From: an uncultured Steroidobacter sp.
GTDB taxonomy: Bacteria; Pseudomonadota; Gammaproteobacteria; Steroidobacterales; Steroidobacteraceae
Reading direction: 5' to 3'
DNA: 35,150 nt
Assembly: GCF_937958065.1 (NCBI RefSeq)
Contig: NZ_CALFXI010000032.1
Location: 1 to 35,150 of the forward strand
Part shown: piece by piece, positions 8,858 through 17,575 of the stretch
Layout: each line of letters starts with the position of its first letter
Position numbering within the stretch: the stretch's first letter is position 1
Notes under the pieces: generated by a model
What the model saw: only the letters and a program-made list of their open reading frames with translations
What the model was told of the DNA's origin: nothing
The model's database searches: none
Program-made: the position numbers and the translations under genes

Positions 8858-9358
8858 CTATCTGGGGCGGGCCACGATGTTCACGAGGACCGCCCACGCC
8901 CCCAGCCCGACCAGCGAGATCAGCACCCACCAGGGCATGGACAGACCGAGCAAGGTCCAATCAACCTTGCCGCACTCGCCCGAGCCGAACAGCACCTTGT
9001 TGATCACTTCGGTCAGCGGCAGGATGTCCAGCAAATAATTCAAATCCGCGCCGCAGGCCGCCACCGACCCCGGCGGCTGCGCCTGAATCCAGATGTGACG
9101 CGCGGAAATGCCGATGCCCGCGAGCACCGCCAGATCGATCACCACCCCGTACGCGAACGCTCCCTTGTTCGAGGATGGGTTGTGAAGTGCGGCGAGCAGA
9201 AACAGGACGCCGACCGTGATCACGGCGACACGCTGAAAAATACAGAGCGGGCACGGCTCCAGGCCGAGCACGTGCTGCGCATACAGTGCGTAGCCCATCA
9301 GGGCCGCACAAGCGATGAAGCCGAGCGCGTTACCGACGCGACGATTGATGGTCAGCAT
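8858..9358 (-). CDS. dsbB: Disulfide bond formation protein DsbB
   Basis: 166-aa inner-membrane quinone reductase that re-oxidises DsbA. Four membrane segments are visible. The first redox pair is C36-P-L-C39 and the second is C102 and C129 in the periplasmic loop, as in Escherichia coli (C41/C44 and C104/C130). Its ATG overlaps the phoU-2 stop codon by one base (TAATG), so the two are translated together. That pairing with phoU is not one I know as standard. Confidence 0.95.
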   Translation of the reverse strand: MLTINRRVGNALGFIACAALMGYALYAQHVLGLEPCPLCIFQRVAVITVGVLFLLAALHNPSSNKGAFAYGVVIDLAVLAGIGISARHIWIQAQPPGSVAACGADLNYLLDILPLTEVINKVLFGSGECGKVDWTLLGLSMPWWVLISLVGLGAWAVLVNIVARPR

Positions 9359-10113
9359 TATTTGGCAAGCGGAGGCGGTAGATCCTGCTGACGCTGCGAG
9401 CGCGACTGCAGATGCTTTTCAACGTCCTCCATGGACAGGTGGCGGATGTCCTTGCCGTGAACCATGTAGACCACGTATTCGCAGACGTTCTTCGCATGGT
9501 CGCCGATACGCTCCAGCGCGCGAGCGACCCACAACACGTCCAGTGCACGACGGATGGTGCGCGGATCTTCCATCATGAACGTGATGCACTGGCGCTGGAT
9601 CGCTTCGAACTCTTCGTCCACCAGCCGATCCTTCTTGGCGATCGCCACCGCGCCTTCCGGATCGAGGCGCGCGAACGCGTCGAGCGCTTCATGCACCATG
9701 TCGCCGACCAGACGGCCCAGATGCTTGATCTCGCGATAACGGTCCGCGGGCCGCTCGACCGCCGCCAGGCGTGAGCCGATGTAGCCGATCTTCTCCGCCT
9801 CGTCGCCGATGCGCTCCAGATCGGTGATGGTCTTGATGACGGCGACGATGAGGCGCAGATCCGACGCGGCCGGTGCGCGGGTTGCGAGGATTCGGCTGCA
9901 GTCGTCGTCGATGGCCACTTCCATGGCATTCACCTTCTGATCGCCGCGCGCCACCTGCTCGCCCAGGCGGCTGTCGCCCTGAACCAGCGCCTGCACGGCC
10001 AGCTTGAGCTGCTCCTCGACGAAGCCGCCCATCTGCAGCACGTTACTGCGCACGCGCTCCAGGTCGTCGTTGTAGCGACTCAGGATGTGATGAGAGAGAT
10101 CGGACTTTTCCAT
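9358..10113 (-). CDS. phoU: Phosphate signalling regulator PhoU (copy 2)
   Basis: 251-aa second PhoU paralogue. Two repeats are seen with the metal motif: DLERIGDEAEKIGY (about residues 91-104) and ALERIGDHAKNVCEYVVYMVHG (about 197-218, given in part). I start at the ATG at 10113 (MEKSDLSHHI, the usual PhoU opening). The longer frame to 10563 runs antisense through the porin and is not coding. It lies 104 bp after the porin stop and overlaps dsbB by one base. This copy looks closer to classical PhoU than copy 1, which is in the pst operon. Confidence 0.95.
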   Translation of the reverse strand: MEKSDLSHHILSRYNDDLERVRSNVLQMGGFVEEQLKLAVQALVQGDSRLGEQVARGDQKVNAMEVAIDDDCSRILATRAPAASDLRLIVAVIKTITDLERIGDEAEKIGYIGSRLAAVERPADRYREIKHLGRLVGDMVHEALDAFARLDPEGAVAIAKKDRLVDEEFEAIQRQCITFMMEDPRTIRRALDVLWVARALERIGDHAKNVCEYVVYMVHGKDIRHLSMEDVEKHLQSRSQRQQDLPPPLAK

Positions 10114-10217
10114 GACATCACCTTTGCGATCGTTCGGCTGTATAACCTGCGGACTGGGAAAAGAAAAGGGCGAAGAGCAAGCCGCGCTCCCCGCCCCGTT
10201 TCGCAGCTCCGGCGCAA

Positions 10218-11600
10218 TCAGAACTTGACGTTGAAATCGACCTGCAGACGCTCGTAATCCACGTCCCGCTGAGCGGCGCTGTTGGCCACGTCGACGTTGC
10301 GCTCGTTCAAGAAGTAAGTGGCGTTGATGATCCAGTTGCGTACCGGCGCGTACCCCGCGCGCAGCACCCAACCGGCATTGTCGGAGAAGCCGCCGGCGAA
10401 GTCGGAATCGATCAGCTGCGCGAACAGCGCATCCTTCTCGATCTTCTGGTAGCCGGCGCCCAGTTCCCAAGTGCGATAGTTCGAGGCCTTGCCGAACAGC
10501 ACACCCGCGGCCCAGGCATCGTTGTTGTCGGACGGGTCCTGGTTCTGCGCCACGTCCGCCCACAGCTGGACCGGCACCTCGCCGAGCTGAGTGTTGAGCT
10601 CGGCGCTCAGATTGACGACCTCGTAGTTGTAAGCCAGCACGGCATTGGTCGCGGCTGACGGATCGAGATCGATGACAGTGTTGCCGTTGGCGTTATTGAC
10701 GTTGCCGTCGCCGTTATAGAAGGGCGAACGCCCCACTGCCGCGCTCAGATCGTAATAATGAGCGGCCAGCATCAGCATGCTGTTCGATCCCATCGGCATC
10801 CGCGCGCCGACCTGCACACCGTGCAGCAGCGTGTCCGCGGTGCGAGCGGTCTCGGGACCCGACGTTTCGAGCAACCAGTAGTTATAGGCAGAACCGAACC
10901 ACACGCCGCGCTGGAAGCCGACCGCCAGGCCTTCCGGCGTGATGTCGTTGTCCCAGAACAGGCTCTGGCCGGGTTTGACGAACGGCTGCTTCATCTTGCC
11001 GCCGATCAGGTTGCCCCAGTCGGCGAAGCGCCAATCGAAGTACGCCAGATCCAGGTCGAACGGCTTCTTGTTGAACACGTTGTTCAGGCTCTGATTGCCC
11101 GAGCGCGGGTCGCCGTTCTCCGCCGTGGTCATGCCGATGCCGACGGTGAGGTTGTCCGCCACCCTGGCGGTGGCGACGAGGCGTGCGCGGATGCGCTCGC
11201 GATAACGATCGGCCGTCTGCTGGCCGCCGCTCAAGGTGTCGTCCTCGATCATTTCATAGCGATACCGCATGTCGCCGGTGATCGCGACCCTGCTGGCCCA
11301 GTCGGCGCCCTTGGTCTTGGCGACCTCCACGGCCTGCTGCGCCGTTTCCTTGCGCAGGCCGCGGGCTTCGCTCTTCAGATAGTCGTCGTTGGCGAGCAGC
11401 TTCTCGTCCGTGGCCTTGAGCGACTGGTTCTCCGACTTCAGCTCGCTGTTTTCCTTCTCCAGCCGGTCGACCCGCTGCAGCAACGCTTCGAGCTGTTCGC
11501 GAATCTGCGCCAGCTCGCTGGACGTGCCGGCTGCCTGGACGCCCGTCGACACCGACGACAGTGCAGTCGCCAACGCGGCTGCGAGGACGAGGTTCTTCAC
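10218..11600 (-). CDS. Outer-membrane porin (Porin_5 type), probably phosphate-regulated
   Basis: 460-aa beta-barrel porin. Seen: signal peptide ending VQAAG, a coiled coil at about residues 30-75 (heptads around QIREQLEALLQRVDRLEKEN), then barrel sequence with the family pattern TAENGDPRSGNQSLNN and PEGLAVGFQRG, and a terminal Phe (VDFNVKF*). I start at GTG 11600, which has CGGAGA 5 nt upstream; the frame extends 16 codons further to 11648 without a signal-like start. Two PhoB boxes precede it, so import of phosphate or another anion across the outer membrane is a fair inference. Confidence 0.9.
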   Translation of the reverse strand: MKNLVLAAALATALSSVSTGVQAAGTSSELAQIREQLEALLQRVDRLEKENSELKSENQSLKATDEKLLANDDYLKSEARGLRKETAQQAVEVAKTKGADWASRVAITGDMRYRYEMIEDDTLSGGQQTADRYRERIRARLVATARVADNLTVGIGMTTAENGDPRSGNQSLNNVFNKKPFDLDLAYFDWRFADWGNLIGGKMKQPFVKPGQSLFWDNDITPEGLAVGFQRGVWFGSAYNYWLLETSGPETARTADTLLHGVQVGARMPMGSNSMLMLAAHYYDLSAAVGRSPFYNGDGNVNNANGNTVIDLDPSAATNAVLAYNYEVVNLSAELNTQLGEVPVQLWADVAQNQDPSDNNDAWAAGVLFGKASNYRTWELGAGYQKIEKDALFAQLIDSDFAGGFSDNAGWVLRAGYAPVRNWIINATYFLNERNVDVANSAAQRDVDYERLQVDFNVKF

Positions 11601-11677
11601 GTTGCTCTCCGTTCGTGGCTTGGGGGAAACGGTCCGCGACATGCGCACTGTGTCCCAACCCAGCTTGAATGGGGAGC

Positions 11678-11711
11678 GTTATACGGCTGACTTATTACAG
11701 TTATGTTGCAG
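11678..11711 (-). promoter_or_regulatory. PhoB box and -10 upstream of the porin
   Basis: Minus strand CTGCAACATAACTGTAAT (11694-11711), 14 of 18 to the Pho-box consensus. After exactly 10 nt comes TATAAC (11678-11683), a 5/6 match to a -10. The porin GTG start is about 70 nt downstream of the expected transcript start. Confidence 0.8.
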
Positions 11712-11734
11712 CGAGCGAGTTTCGGCGGCGTTTG

Positions 11735-11752
11735 ATGTCAGTTGCGTTACAG
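11735..11752 (-). promoter_or_regulatory. Second, distal PhoB box of the porin promoter
   Basis: Minus strand CTGTAACGCAACTGACAT, 13 of 18 to the consensus, half-sites 11 bp apart, 41 bp upstream of the proximal box. A further half-site (CTGTAAC, minus strand) lies at 11766-11772. It sits between the phoR stop and the porin promoter. Confidence 0.65.
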
Positions 11753-11784
11753 CGACATGCGCAATGTTACAGGCTCGAACGGGC

Positions 11785-13119
11785 TCAGCCGGTGGCGAGA
11801 ACGCCGGTGCTGCGTGGGATCACGCGAGCCCGAGGGAAATGACAGGTAAACGTGCTGCCCACGCCTTCCTTGCTCTTGATCTCGAGCGTGGCGTCATGAC
11901 GCTGCAACGCATGTTTGACGATGGCCAGGCCCAGCCCCGAGCCGCCCATGGTGCGTGCACGGCCGGGATCGACGCGATAGAAACGTTCGGTCAGGCGCGG
12001 AATGTGTTCTTCGGCAATGCCCATGCCGGTGTCTCGGACCGACAGGTGCGCGCCGCTCTCGTCGGTCCACCAGCGCAACTCGATCTCGCCTTCCACAGGG
12101 GTGTACTTCACTGCGTTGGTGATCAAGTTCGACGCGATCGAATGCAGCTCCGACTCGACACCTTTCAGGAGCGCGTCGCTTTCGAGATTCAGTCGCACGT
12201 TGCGGGGATGCTCATCGAGCGCCATCACTTCCTTGCGCAACAGCGCGAGCATGCCGCCCATGTCGACCGCGTGCTCTTCCTGCGTGTGCTCGCCCGACTC
12301 GAGCTTGGACAGCTCGAGCAGATCCTTGATGATGGTCCGCATGCGCTCGGCCTGACGGCGCATCTCCAGCACCGGCGAGTTCCAGGCGGGATCGAGCTGC
12401 TCGTCGTCGGCCAGCGCATCCAGATAACCGCTGATGACGGTCAGCGGCGAGCGCAGCTCGTGCGACGCGTTGGCGACGAAATCCTTGCGCATCGATTGCA
12501 GCTGCTGCTCCTGGCTCACATCGCGAACCATCAGCAGCTGCCGTTCCGCGGTGCCGGTGCGCACGATATTGAAAGCGAGCCAGCGGTCGCTCTCCAGATC
12601 CTGCACCACCGGGCCTTCGCTCGGATGCCCGGTCTTCAGGTAATCGACGAACGCCGGATGACGCACCAGGTTCTCGATGCGGATGCCGACATCGCGCTTG
12701 CGCCTCAGCCGCAGCCACTCGCCGGCGCGGCCGTTGAACCAGAGAATTTCATGATCGGGGCCGAGCAGTACGGCGCCCTCGGGCATGGCGCTGGTGAGGC
12801 GGCGAAATTCGCGCAGCAGCCCGGTGACTCGGGCCCGATGGAACTGCTTGCGTCGATAAATGCGGCTGACGATGCTCACGACTTCTCCCCACACGCCGCT
12901 GATGTCCGGTGGCGCTTCGACACGGCGGTGGCGCAGCCAGTACTCGACGCGCAGTACGTTCCTCAGCTGCACGAACGAATAGATGCCGAAGGTGATCGCC
13001 AGGGCCAGCGCCACACGGCCGAACATCAGGCCGATCAGGAAAGCGACTGCCAGCGCAATGCCGAGCCGGGACACCGATCGCCAGCCCGATGGCGAAAGCG
13101 CGCTGAGTATTTTCTTCAA
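11785..13119 (-). CDS. phoR: Phosphate regulon sensor kinase PhoR
   Basis: 444-aa membrane histidine kinase. Two membrane segments at about 18-52 with almost no periplasmic loop, as in PhoR. A PAS region follows at about 100-200. H-box FVANASHELRSPL with phospho-acceptor H220; N-box with N335 in NLITNAVKYTP; G1 DTGMGI at 363-368; G2 GGSGLGLA. It lacks an input domain outside the membrane, so it probably senses through Pst and PhoU. It starts 3 bp after phoB. Confidence 0.97.
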   Translation of the reverse strand: MKKILSALSPSGWRSVSRLGIALAVAFLIGLMFGRVALALAITFGIYSFVQLRNVLRVEYWLRHRRVEAPPDISGVWGEVVSIVSRIYRRKQFHRARVTGLLREFRRLTSAMPEGAVLLGPDHEILWFNGRAGEWLRLRRKRDVGIRIENLVRHPAFVDYLKTGHPSEGPVVQDLESDRWLAFNIVRTGTAERQLLMVRDVSQEQQLQSMRKDFVANASHELRSPLTVISGYLDALADDEQLDPAWNSPVLEMRRQAERMRTIIKDLLELSKLESGEHTQEEHAVDMGGMLALLRKEVMALDEHPRNVRLNLESDALLKGVESELHSIASNLITNAVKYTPVEGEIELRWWTDESGAHLSVRDTGMGIAEEHIPRLTERFYRVDPGRARTMGGSGLGLAIVKHALQRHDATLEIKSKEGVGSTFTCHFPRARVIPRSTGVLATG

Positions 13120-13122
13120 CAG

Positions 13123-13818
13123 CTACTCCGCGCGCGTTGAGAACCGATATCCCGAGCCTCGCACGGTCTGGATGAAACGATCGTAATTGAAGGCCTCGAG
13201 CGCCTTGCGCAAGCGACGGATGTGCACATCGACCGTTCGTTCTTCCACATAAACATTGCCTCCCCACACGCGATCAAGGAGTTGGGCGCGACTGTACACC
13301 CGCTCCGCATGCGTCATGAAGAAGGACAGCAACCTATATTCGGTGGGTCCGAGCTGCACGGTGCGATCGCCGACAGTGACGCGGTGACCGGCCGCATCGA
13401 GCACCAGACCTTCGGCTTCGATCAGCTCCTCGCCGCTGCCGTTGGTCGACCTACGCAAAACTGCATTGATGCGAGCCAACAGCTCGCGGGGCGAAAACGG
13501 CTTGGTGACGTAGTCGTCGGCGCCGCTGTCCAGCCCCATGACCTTGTCCTGCTCCTCGGCGCGGGCGGTGAGCATGATCACCGGCACTTCCTGGGTCTCC
13601 TTGTCGCGCTTCAACGCGCGAGTCAGCTCCAGGCCGCTCATGTCCGGCAACATCCAGTCGATCAACACCAGATCCGGCCGCTGATCGGCAATGCTGGCGC
13701 GTGCCGCGCTCACGTCCGCCGCTTCTCTGACCTCGAAGCCGCTACGTCGCAATCCGAACGCAATCATCTCGCGGATGGGCCGCTCATCCTCGACGATCAG
13801 AATTTGCTTGGTTGCCAT
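13123..13818 (-). CDS. phoB: Phosphate regulon response regulator PhoB
   Basis: 231-aa OmpR-family regulator. Receiver domain: acidic E10-D11, phospho-acceptor D54 in VLIDWMLPD, T84, K106 in DYVTKPFSP. C-terminal winged helix: LGPTEYRLLSFFM, then ERTVDVHIRRLRKAL and TVRGSGYRF. It binds Pho boxes; those before pstS, the porin and phoB itself are probable targets. First gene of the phoBR operon, 3 bp before phoR. Confidence 0.97.
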   Translation of the reverse strand: MATKQILIVEDERPIREMIAFGLRRSGFEVREAADVSAARASIADQRPDLVLIDWMLPDMSGLELTRALKRDKETQEVPVIMLTARAEEQDKVMGLDSGADDYVTKPFSPRELLARINAVLRRSTNGSGEELIEAEGLVLDAAGHRVTVGDRTVQLGPTEYRLLSFFMTHAERVYSRAQLLDRVWGGNVYVEERTVDVHIRRLRKALEAFNYDRFIQTVRGSGYRFSTRAE

Positions 13819-13865
13819 GAGTTAAGCGAAAGGCCTTCAATTCAATGACATGGGTGACGGGGCAC

Positions 13866-13899
13866 ATTACAACAACCCAGTATTACAGTCCCATGACGC
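13866..13899 (-). promoter_or_regulatory. PhoB box and -10 upstream of phoB
   Basis: Minus strand GCGTCATGGGACTGTAAT (13882-13899), 12 of 18 to the Pho-box consensus. After 10 nt comes TGTAAT (13866-13871), a 5/6 match to a -10. The phoB start is at 13818. This supports autoregulation. The rest of 13900-13989 shows nothing definite. Confidence 0.7.
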
Positions 13900-13989
13900 C
13901 GGCGTGGGAAAATGCCTGATAAATGACAGAGCTGCGAACCCGACACGGCAGGCCCCGGTATTGCAGCTTGTTGACAGATTCACGCCGTC

Positions 13990-14661
13990 TCAGGCGCCTT
14001 TGGCATGGGCAACCTGGTCGCGCACGTAGACAGGCTCGGCCTCGGTGGCCGGCCTGCCCCGCCCCGCCCGGAATTCAGCTTCCGCGAGCAACGCGATATC
14101 GCTGGCTTTCGGCAGTGCCGCCTCGTGAACGATGCGGTCCCCGGTAGCCAGCCGTGCTCGCAATGGCGGATAAGCTCTGAAGCCCGTTCCGGCCAGGGCG
14201 GTGTAGTTGCCGTCAGCGACGGCATCCGGCGAATCCACGCGTTCCGCTGCTGACGGTGTAACCAATTCCGCACCAGGTTCGCGCGCGAAGCTCGACCAGT
14301 ACACCTGATCCATGCGGGCATCCATGCACACCAGCACTCGATCTCCGGGCCGGGCGACCTGCTGAGCCACGGCCGCAAGATTCGAGATGCCGACGGTCTG
14401 CAGGCCCGCGCCGAATGCCAGCCCCTGAACGACGCCGACGCCGATGCGAACGCCGGTGAACGCGCCTGGCCCGCGCCCGTAAGCAATGCCGTCGACATCG
14501 GCCAATCGCACGCCGGCCTCTGCCAGCACCGCTTCGACCATGGGCAACACCAGATCCGCGGCTCCCCGGGGCTGCTCGCTGCTGCGCTCGATCACTCTGC
14601 CGTCGAGCCGGAGAGCGACGGAGCAACGTTCAGTGGCCGTATCAATTGCAAGCAAACGCAT
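13990..14661 (-). CDS. tsaB: tRNA t6A synthesis protein TsaB
   Basis: 223-aa ASKHA-fold protein that scaffolds TsaD and TsaE in making the t6A37 modification of ANN-decoding tRNAs. Seen: N-terminal LLAIDTATERCSVAL, YGRGPGAFTGVRIGVGVVQG at about 62-81 and VCMDARMDQVYW. The length is normal for the family. It lies 4 bp after the helicase gene; tsaB next to yoaA is also the Escherichia coli arrangement. Confidence 0.95.
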   Translation of the reverse strand: MRLLAIDTATERCSVALRLDGRVIERSSEQPRGAADLVLPMVEAVLAEAGVRLADVDGIAYGRGPGAFTGVRIGVGVVQGLAFGAGLQTVGISNLAAVAQQVARPGDRVLVCMDARMDQVYWSSFAREPGAELVTPSAAERVDSPDAVADGNYTALAGTGFRAYPPLRARLATGDRIVHEAALPKASDIALLAEAEFRAGRGRPATEAEPVYVRDQVAHAKGA

Positions 14662-14665
14662 GGAA

Positions 14666-16678
14666 CTACCAATCGATCACGGCTGAGGGATTCATTGCAT
14701 CTGGATCGGGCGCCAGCCCGATGGCGCTCAACCGCTCATATAAGAACTGCTGCACGTCGACCAGATTCTGGGTGCGCGGCATGGACGGCAGACTGTCGAG
14801 AAAAATGCGGCCGTAACCCTTGGTGCGCAGCCGCTCGTCACACAGCATGATCACGCCGAAATCACTCGGATCGCGCATCAAGCGGCCGACGCCCTGCTTC
14901 AAGGTGATCACTGCCTGCGGGATCTGCTCTTCGAAGAATGCATTGCCGCCGCGACGCTCGATGGCATCCAGGCGCGCCTTGAGCACGGGATCGTCCGGCG
15001 CGGCGAACGGCAGCTTGTCGATGATCACGACCGACAGTGCCGCGCCCTTCACATCCACGCCTTCCCAGAAACTGCTCGTTCCCAGCAGCACGGCATTGCC
15101 CCGCTCCCGGAACTTGGTCAACAGCACTTCGCGGGGCGCATCGCCTTGCACCAGCACTGGGAACGGCAACGCCGGCCCCAAGCGCGCCAACAACAAATCG
15201 GCCGCTTCACGCAGCGCGCGATGACTCGTGAACAACATGAACGCTCGTCCGCCACTTGCTCGTAACACCGGCAACGCGGCATCAACGACACTCACCGTAT
15301 GTCGCGGCGATGATGGCGGCGGCAATCCCTTCGGCAGATACATGAGCGTCTGCGATTCATAATCGAACGGACTGCCGTAGCGCGCGGTGCGCGCGTCACG
15401 CATGCCAATCCGTTGCATGAAGTGGTCGAAGCTCTCACCGATGGCGAGTGTTGCGGACGTGCACACCCAGGCCGCGGCATTCGCTTGCACCAGCTTGCCG
15501 AGCTGCTCGGCGACGTCGAGCGGCACCAGATGAAACGACACGCCCTGACCCGAGCTTTGGGCCCACCGCACGCTGGGCACCGCCGCCTTGGCTTCTTCTT
15601 CGATCATCGAGGTCAAGCGATCCGCCAGGTCCGAGCTGCGCCGTCGCAGATTCGCCAGGCCCGTATTGTCCTTGGCACCCTCGACCAGCGATTGGGTCAG
15701 ATCGTCCAGCGAAGTGCGCAGATTCGCGAGCCCTTCGATCGTGAGCGTCGGCCAATCTTTGTATTCGCAGCGCTCGCGCTGACTGCGCAAGGAATCCTGC
15801 AGATCCACGAGCTGCCGATCGATCGTCTGCGAAAACGCCGCAGACACGGATTGCTGTGGGCCGGCGAGCATCAATTCGCTGGCGAGATCGCGCGCCAACG
15901 ACTGCAGCTGACGACTCGATACGGTGAAGCCGAGAAAGTTCGCGGCCACTTCGGGCAACTGATGCGCCTCGTCGATGACGATGGCGTCGGCGCCCGGCAG
16001 CAGATCGCCGAAGCCTTCTTCCTTGAGCACCAGGTCGGCCATGAGCAAATGATGATTCACGACCACGATGTCAGCGCCCTGCGCATTGCGCCTCGCGTTG
16101 ACGACGTGACAACGATCGAATGAGGGGCAATCGGGCCCGAGACAGTTGTCGCGCGTCGACGTCACCCACGGCCACACCGGATCCGAATCGCTGAGCTGCG
16201 CCAGCTCGGAGATGTCGCCTTCTTTCGTGACTTGCGCCCAGGCCCGCACTCGGGACAACGCAGCGGCGACTTCACGCCGCAGGCCGCGAGACACGGCTTG
16301 TTGCTCGGCCATTTCGAGCCGGTGCACGCAAAGATAATTCGCGCGACCTTTCAATAGAGCGACGCGCGCCGGCCGGCCGATCGCGGCGGACACGGTCGGC
16401 AAATCGCGATGGAACAATTGATCCTGCAGATTGCGCGTGCCCGTGGAGATGATCACTCGCCGGCCGGACAAGAGCGCGGGCACCAGATACGCGAACGTCT
16501 TGCCGGTGCCGGTCCCTGCTTCGACGATCAGCCGGCCCTGCGAGCGCAATGCCTGCCAGACATGCTCCGCCATCGCGATCTGCTCATCGCGCGTCGCGAA
16601 GCCCGGGATCGCCGCTGCCAGCGGTCCCTCGGCACCAAAGATTTCCTCGAAGTCTTGCAAGGGTCTGTGAACACTCAT
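14666..16678 (-). CDS. yoaA: DinG/YoaA-family ATP-dependent DNA helicase
   Basis: 670-aa XPD-like superfamily 2 helicase. Seen: Walker A EAGTGTGKT at 53-61, iron-sulfur cysteines C117, C179, C184 and C190, DEAH at 236-239, and C-terminal motifs LLGTSSFWEGVDVKG and QGVGRLMRDPSDFG. YoaA acts in DNA repair, on stalled forks. The first seven codons (MSVHRPL) lie inside the left terminal repeat of the 282-bp element, which therefore supplies the start codon. The family N-terminus is variable, so the original start cannot be told. Confidence 0.94.
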   Translation of the reverse strand: MSVHRPLQDFEEIFGAEGPLAAAIPGFATRDEQIAMAEHVWQALRSQGRLIVEAGTGTGKTFAYLVPALLSGRRVIISTGTRNLQDQLFHRDLPTVSAAIGRPARVALLKGRANYLCVHRLEMAEQQAVSRGLRREVAAALSRVRAWAQVTKEGDISELAQLSDSDPVWPWVTSTRDNCLGPDCPSFDRCHVVNARRNAQGADIVVVNHHLLMADLVLKEEGFGDLLPGADAIVIDEAHQLPEVAANFLGFTVSSRQLQSLARDLASELMLAGPQQSVSAAFSQTIDRQLVDLQDSLRSQRERCEYKDWPTLTIEGLANLRTSLDDLTQSLVEGAKDNTGLANLRRRSSDLADRLTSMIEEEAKAAVPSVRWAQSSGQGVSFHLVPLDVAEQLGKLVQANAAAWVCTSATLAIGESFDHFMQRIGMRDARTARYGSPFDYESQTLMYLPKGLPPPSSPRHTVSVVDAALPVLRASGGRAFMLFTSHRALREAADLLLARLGPALPFPVLVQGDAPREVLLTKFRERGNAVLLGTSSFWEGVDVKGAALSVVIIDKLPFAAPDDPVLKARLDAIERRGGNAFFEEQIPQAVITLKQGVGRLMRDPSDFGVIMLCDERLRTKGYGRIFLDSLPSMPRTQNLVDVQQFLYERLSAIGLAPDPDAMNPSAVIDW

Positions 16679-16941
16679 TTGATGGGCTGCGACGAGCCGT
16701 TGCGGTTCAGGGCTAGGCGGGACGACCGCCGTGTACTCTCTGTACTCAAGGGAGGACTAACGACGTCCTGAACCGCAACAGCTCGTCCCATCGAAGGACA
16801 TTCATTATATGGGTTGCGCCTCGAATCGCCTGCCGCTGCGTTGCAAAGCTTGCCCTTATCGACATAAGGGCTGCGCTTTGCGCCTTGCTGCAGGCGATTG
16901 GAGGCGCAACGCAGCCCATGAAATGAGTGTTCACAGACCCT
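16660..16941. mobile_element. 282-bp non-coding inverted-repeat element (MITE-like)
   Basis: Terminal inverted repeats 16660-16691 and 16910-16941: 32 bp, 31 matching when one is reverse-complemented. Inside are a second inverted repeat 16691-16711/16767-16787 (20 of 21) and a third 16813-16833/16890-16910 (20 of 21), which extends into a long imperfect hairpin closing around 16856-16867 (CTTAT/ATAAG). There is no ORF of note and no clear target duplication. Each terminal repeat reads outward ATG AGT GTT CAC AGA CCC. The left one starts the helicase gene; the right one contains the stop codon of the neighbouring gene. The family is unknown to me. Confidence 0.8.
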
Positions 16942-17410
16942 AGTTGAAGGTAGCTCTAAACCGCGCCAGCGCGGTGGCTCCTGGCGCCAGCGGATTGCGC
17001 AGCGTCCAGCGGATGTGGGTATAGCGCTCGGGGGGCGCCCGGGTGCCATCGGCCTGCTTCAAGTCCTCGGGCCGGGCGAAGGTCAGTCCGCCATCGATCG
17101 AGAATTCGACCTGTGCCCCCGGTCCGGACGCGGACCCGGGCAGATAGGTGGTATTGGCTGGAATCAATTGACTGACCTGGACCTTATTGGCGAATACCGG
17201 CGTTGGGTTGGTGATTCGTACCGTGTAGTAGACGACTTGCCCTTGCGAAAGCCGGTCTGCCGGCACCAGGCGAAAGATCGGGCGCTCCGCTGTCCCGGCG
17301 CTCTCGCGCACTTCCGCGACCAGCTGAGTGCGCAGCTCGACCGCCTCGGTGGCCATCGCAAGCGTGGCCAACGTTGTCAGCGACACGGACAATAAAAGCA
17401 GGAATTTCAT
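16940..17410 (-). CDS. Small secreted DUF11-like protein
   Basis: 156-aa exported protein: signal peptide at residues 1-24 (MKFLLLLSVSLTTLATLAMA), then a single beta-sandwich with the DUF11-type pattern YYTVRITNPTPVFANKVQVSQLIP (given in part), LPGSASGPGA and a C-terminal APGATALARFRATF. DUF11 domains are Ig-like surface modules; the function here is unknown. The frame runs 40 codons further upstream to 17530, but the signal peptide fixes the start at 17410. The stop codon lies at the outer end of the inverted-repeat element, so the C-terminus may have been trimmed by its insertion. Confidence 0.75.
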   Translation of the reverse strand: MKFLLLLSVSLTTLATLAMATEAVELRTQLVAEVRESAGTAERPIFRLVPADRLSQGQVVYYTVRITNPTPVFANKVQVSQLIPANTTYLPGSASGPGAQVEFSIDGGLTFARPEDLKQADGTRAPPERYTHIRWTLRNPLAPGATALARFRATFN

Positions 17411-17515
17411 CGAGTTACGTAAAATTTTGGCATCGATTCCCGAGCTCCGTGTTGCGCTTTGCACACCGCCAGCGTCAAGGAACTCGACAAGCCATGCAGC
17501 GCGAAAGGCGCTGGG

Positions 17516-17521
17516 TATAAT
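17516..17521 (+). promoter_or_regulatory. Probable -10 of pckG
   Basis: Perfect TATAAT 55 nt before the pckG ATG. The -35 region is poor (CATGCA at a 17-bp gap; TCGACA is too far), so an activator may be needed. Confidence 0.4.
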
Positions 17522-17575
17522 CACTGCCACTAATAGATCTATGAGTTTTCATGAAGCCGCGAGGTTGCCGCTCTA

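Noticed and set aside
11389..13140. 583-aa plus-strand open frame
   Set aside because: Antisense to phoR and part of the porin.
16660..16941. Rho-independent terminator or structured RNA for the long palindrome
   Set aside because: Near-perfect terminal repeats and nested inverted repeats fit a small mobile element better; no T-tract.
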